A model generated the notes under the pieces. It worked only from the letters and a program-made list of their open reading frames with translations, was not told where the DNA came from and ran no database searches. The translations under genes were made by a program, and so were the position numbers. From contig JAKAQU010000205.1 in assembly GCA_021819535.1 (NCBI GenBank), positions 1 through 5,728 of the forward strand: a stretch of DNA of 5,728 bases. The letters are read 5' to 3'. This DNA comes from Pseudomonadota bacterium (GTDB lineage Bacteria; Pseudomonadota; Alphaproteobacteria; Acetobacterales; Acetobacteraceae). Numbering within the stretch: the stretch's first letter is position 1; the number at the start of each line of letters is the position of its first letter. This document shows, piece after piece, positions 5,138 to 5,728 of the stretch.

Positions 5138-5455
5138 GGTGAGGGGAGCGAAGGCGGCGGGCGTCATCAGCTTGTTCTCCTGCTTGATGAGATAGCCCAT
5201 TTCGGCCGATTTTTCGAGAAACGTGATCCACTCCGGATCGGCCTGCATCGCCGCCCGCTTGCGCGCGCGGTCGGCGGCATCGGCATAGACCCAGATATGA
5301 ACATAGGTGTTCAGCTCGCCGGTCTCGGTTACCATCCAGGCCAGCGGCTTGCCGAGATGGCGCTGCTGTGCCGCGAGCCCGTATTTTTCGTACAATGCGA
5401 TCTGCTTCGCAAGCGTGCCAGGGCGGACGGTGTAGGTGCGATGATCGACGAGCAT
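5123..5455 (-). CDS. NIPSNAP-domain protein (dimeric alpha-beta barrel)
   Basis: The 110-residue product covers a complete single NIPSNAP domain. The typical opening DHRTYTVRPGTLAKQIALYE (residues 4-23) is followed by QQRHLGKPLAWMVTETGELN (30-49), the strand VHIWVYADAADRARKRAAM (52-70), DPEWITF and the closing QENKLMTPAAFAP (92-104). Bacterial members are small cytosolic proteins of the dimeric ferredoxin-like barrel type. Their role is mostly unknown, although some relatives are monooxygenase-like. No catalytic residues can be assigned here. ATG 5453-5455 has an excellent GGAGGA seven bases upstream, which decides the start; the frame is open further upstream but the extra residues do not resemble the family. 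It is divergent from gpmI across 134 bases and precedes recA. It may be the first gene of the recA transcript, although recA appears to have its own promoter. Confidence 0.92.
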   Translation of the reverse strand: MLVDHRTYTVRPGTLAKQIALYEKYGLAAQQRHLGKPLAWMVTETGELNTYVHIWVYADAADRARKRAAMQADPEWITFLEKSAEMGYLIKQENKLMTPAAFAPLTLPAA

Positions 5456-5548
5456 GGCGCATTCCTCCGTAAATGGTGTATCGATCGATGGGTGGGCCAA
5501 CGCTTCTAGCGCGGCGCCCACGCCAAGGGCAGGGGGCGCGCCGGAGAT

Positions 5549-5576
5549 ATCGGCGATAATCGCGCGGCCCGCCGAT
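5549..5576. promoter_or_regulatory. Inverted repeat and possible -10 box upstream of gpmI
   Basis: ATCGGCG (5549-5555) and CGCCGAT (5570-5576) form a 7-bp inverted repeat around a 14-base loop. GATAAT (5555-5560), five of six bases of the -10 consensus, overlaps its left arm, and the right arm ends just before the gpmI ribosome binding site. There is no good -35 box at the expected distance. It could be an operator in the divergent NIPSNAP-gpmI region or a leader hairpin; neither is proven. Confidence 0.3.
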
Positions 5577-5589
5577 GACAGGAGAGACG

Positions 5590-5728
5590 ATGATGCCGCC
5601 ACGGCCGGTGATGCTGGTCATTCTCGACGGATGGGGCTGGCGTGAGGAGGCTGCCGACAACGCCGTCCGCCTCGGGCGGACGCCGAATTTCGACCACCTC
5701 TGGGCCGGCTTCCCCCACGCGCTGCTCC
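5590..5728 (+). CDS. gpmI: 2,3-bisphosphoglycerate-independent phosphoglycerate mutase, 5' end only
   Basis: The 46 visible residues match the start of GpmI, the Mn-dependent glycolytic enzyme that interconverts 3- and 2-phosphoglycerate in the cytosol. Clear signatures are PVMLVILDGWGWR (residues 6-18), in which Asp13 is the family's metal-binding aspartate, and NAVRLGRTPNFDHLWAGFPH (24-43). The family is normally about 500 residues, so more than nine tenths of the gene lies beyond the window. AGGAG (5580-5584) lies five bases before ATG 5590 and eight before the adjacent ATG 5593, so the second may be the true start; the difference is one residue. The gene is divergent from the NIPSNAP gene and shares its 134-base intergenic region. 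Confidence 0.93.
   Translation, partial: MMPPRPVMLVILDGWGWREEAADNAVRLGRTPNFDHLWAGFPHALL

Noticed and set aside
5112..5660. 182-codon minus-strand frame across the NIPSNAP gene and the divergent region
   Set aside because: It is an out-of-frame shadow of the NIPSNAP gene extended through non-coding sequence, rich in Arg and Pro, with no family match.

Overview
The window is GC-rich DNA with dense, short-spaced genes. It looks like a chromosomal segment of an alphaproteobacterium, most likely Rhodospirillales and plausibly the acetic-acid or acidophile group (Acetobacteraceae). The basis is the character of RecA, of the Nfu-type iron-sulfur protein and of the NIPSNAP protein, plus the T/A-rich twin hairpins at 3239-3351, a style of intergenic terminator I associate with that family. 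This placement is inference; no rRNA or other decisive marker is present.

Layout, left to right. (1) Positions 3-440 (+) are the 3' end of an FAD-linked dehydrogenase with a cysteine-rich (CCG) Fe-S oxidoreductase module, ending in a 12-bp tandem repeat that places three in-frame stops. (2) Positions 482-2474 (-) hold four closely packed genes, read right to left. They encode a short Rossmann-fold protein resembling a degenerate SAM methyltransferase, a one-helix membrane protein, a three-helix membrane protein (ATGA overlap with the previous gene), and a dihydrodipicolinate-synthase-family aldolase with intact key residues except a Thr-to-Ser change. (3) Positions 2620-3204 (-) encode a RutE/HadB-type nitroreductase-fold reductase with no rut genes beside it. 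(4) Positions 3205-3361 are an AT-rich intergenic stretch containing a 113-bp imperfect palindrome whose two arms are each a small hairpin. (5) Positions 3362-3919 (-) encode an Nfu iron-sulfur scaffold protein, downstream of recA (4017-5054, -). (6) Positions 5123-5455 (-) encode a NIPSNAP-domain protein; a good sigma-70-like recA promoter overlaps its 3' end. (7) From 5590 (+), divergent from the NIPSNAP gene, begins the cofactor-independent phosphoglycerate mutase gpmI, cut by the window edge.

Most of the window is housekeeping: homologous recombination and SOS (recA), Fe-S cluster delivery (nfu) and glycolysis (gpmI). The parts that are not explained by known genes are the four-gene unit with the eroded methyltransferase and two small membrane proteins, the 113-bp REPIN-like palindrome, the lack of a recognisable LexA box in front of recA, and the tandem-stop repeat at the end of the first gene. 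I do not see a CRISPR array, a transposase, an integrase, a tRNA or an rRNA, and I see no convincing evidence for a wholly new defence or mobile system here.
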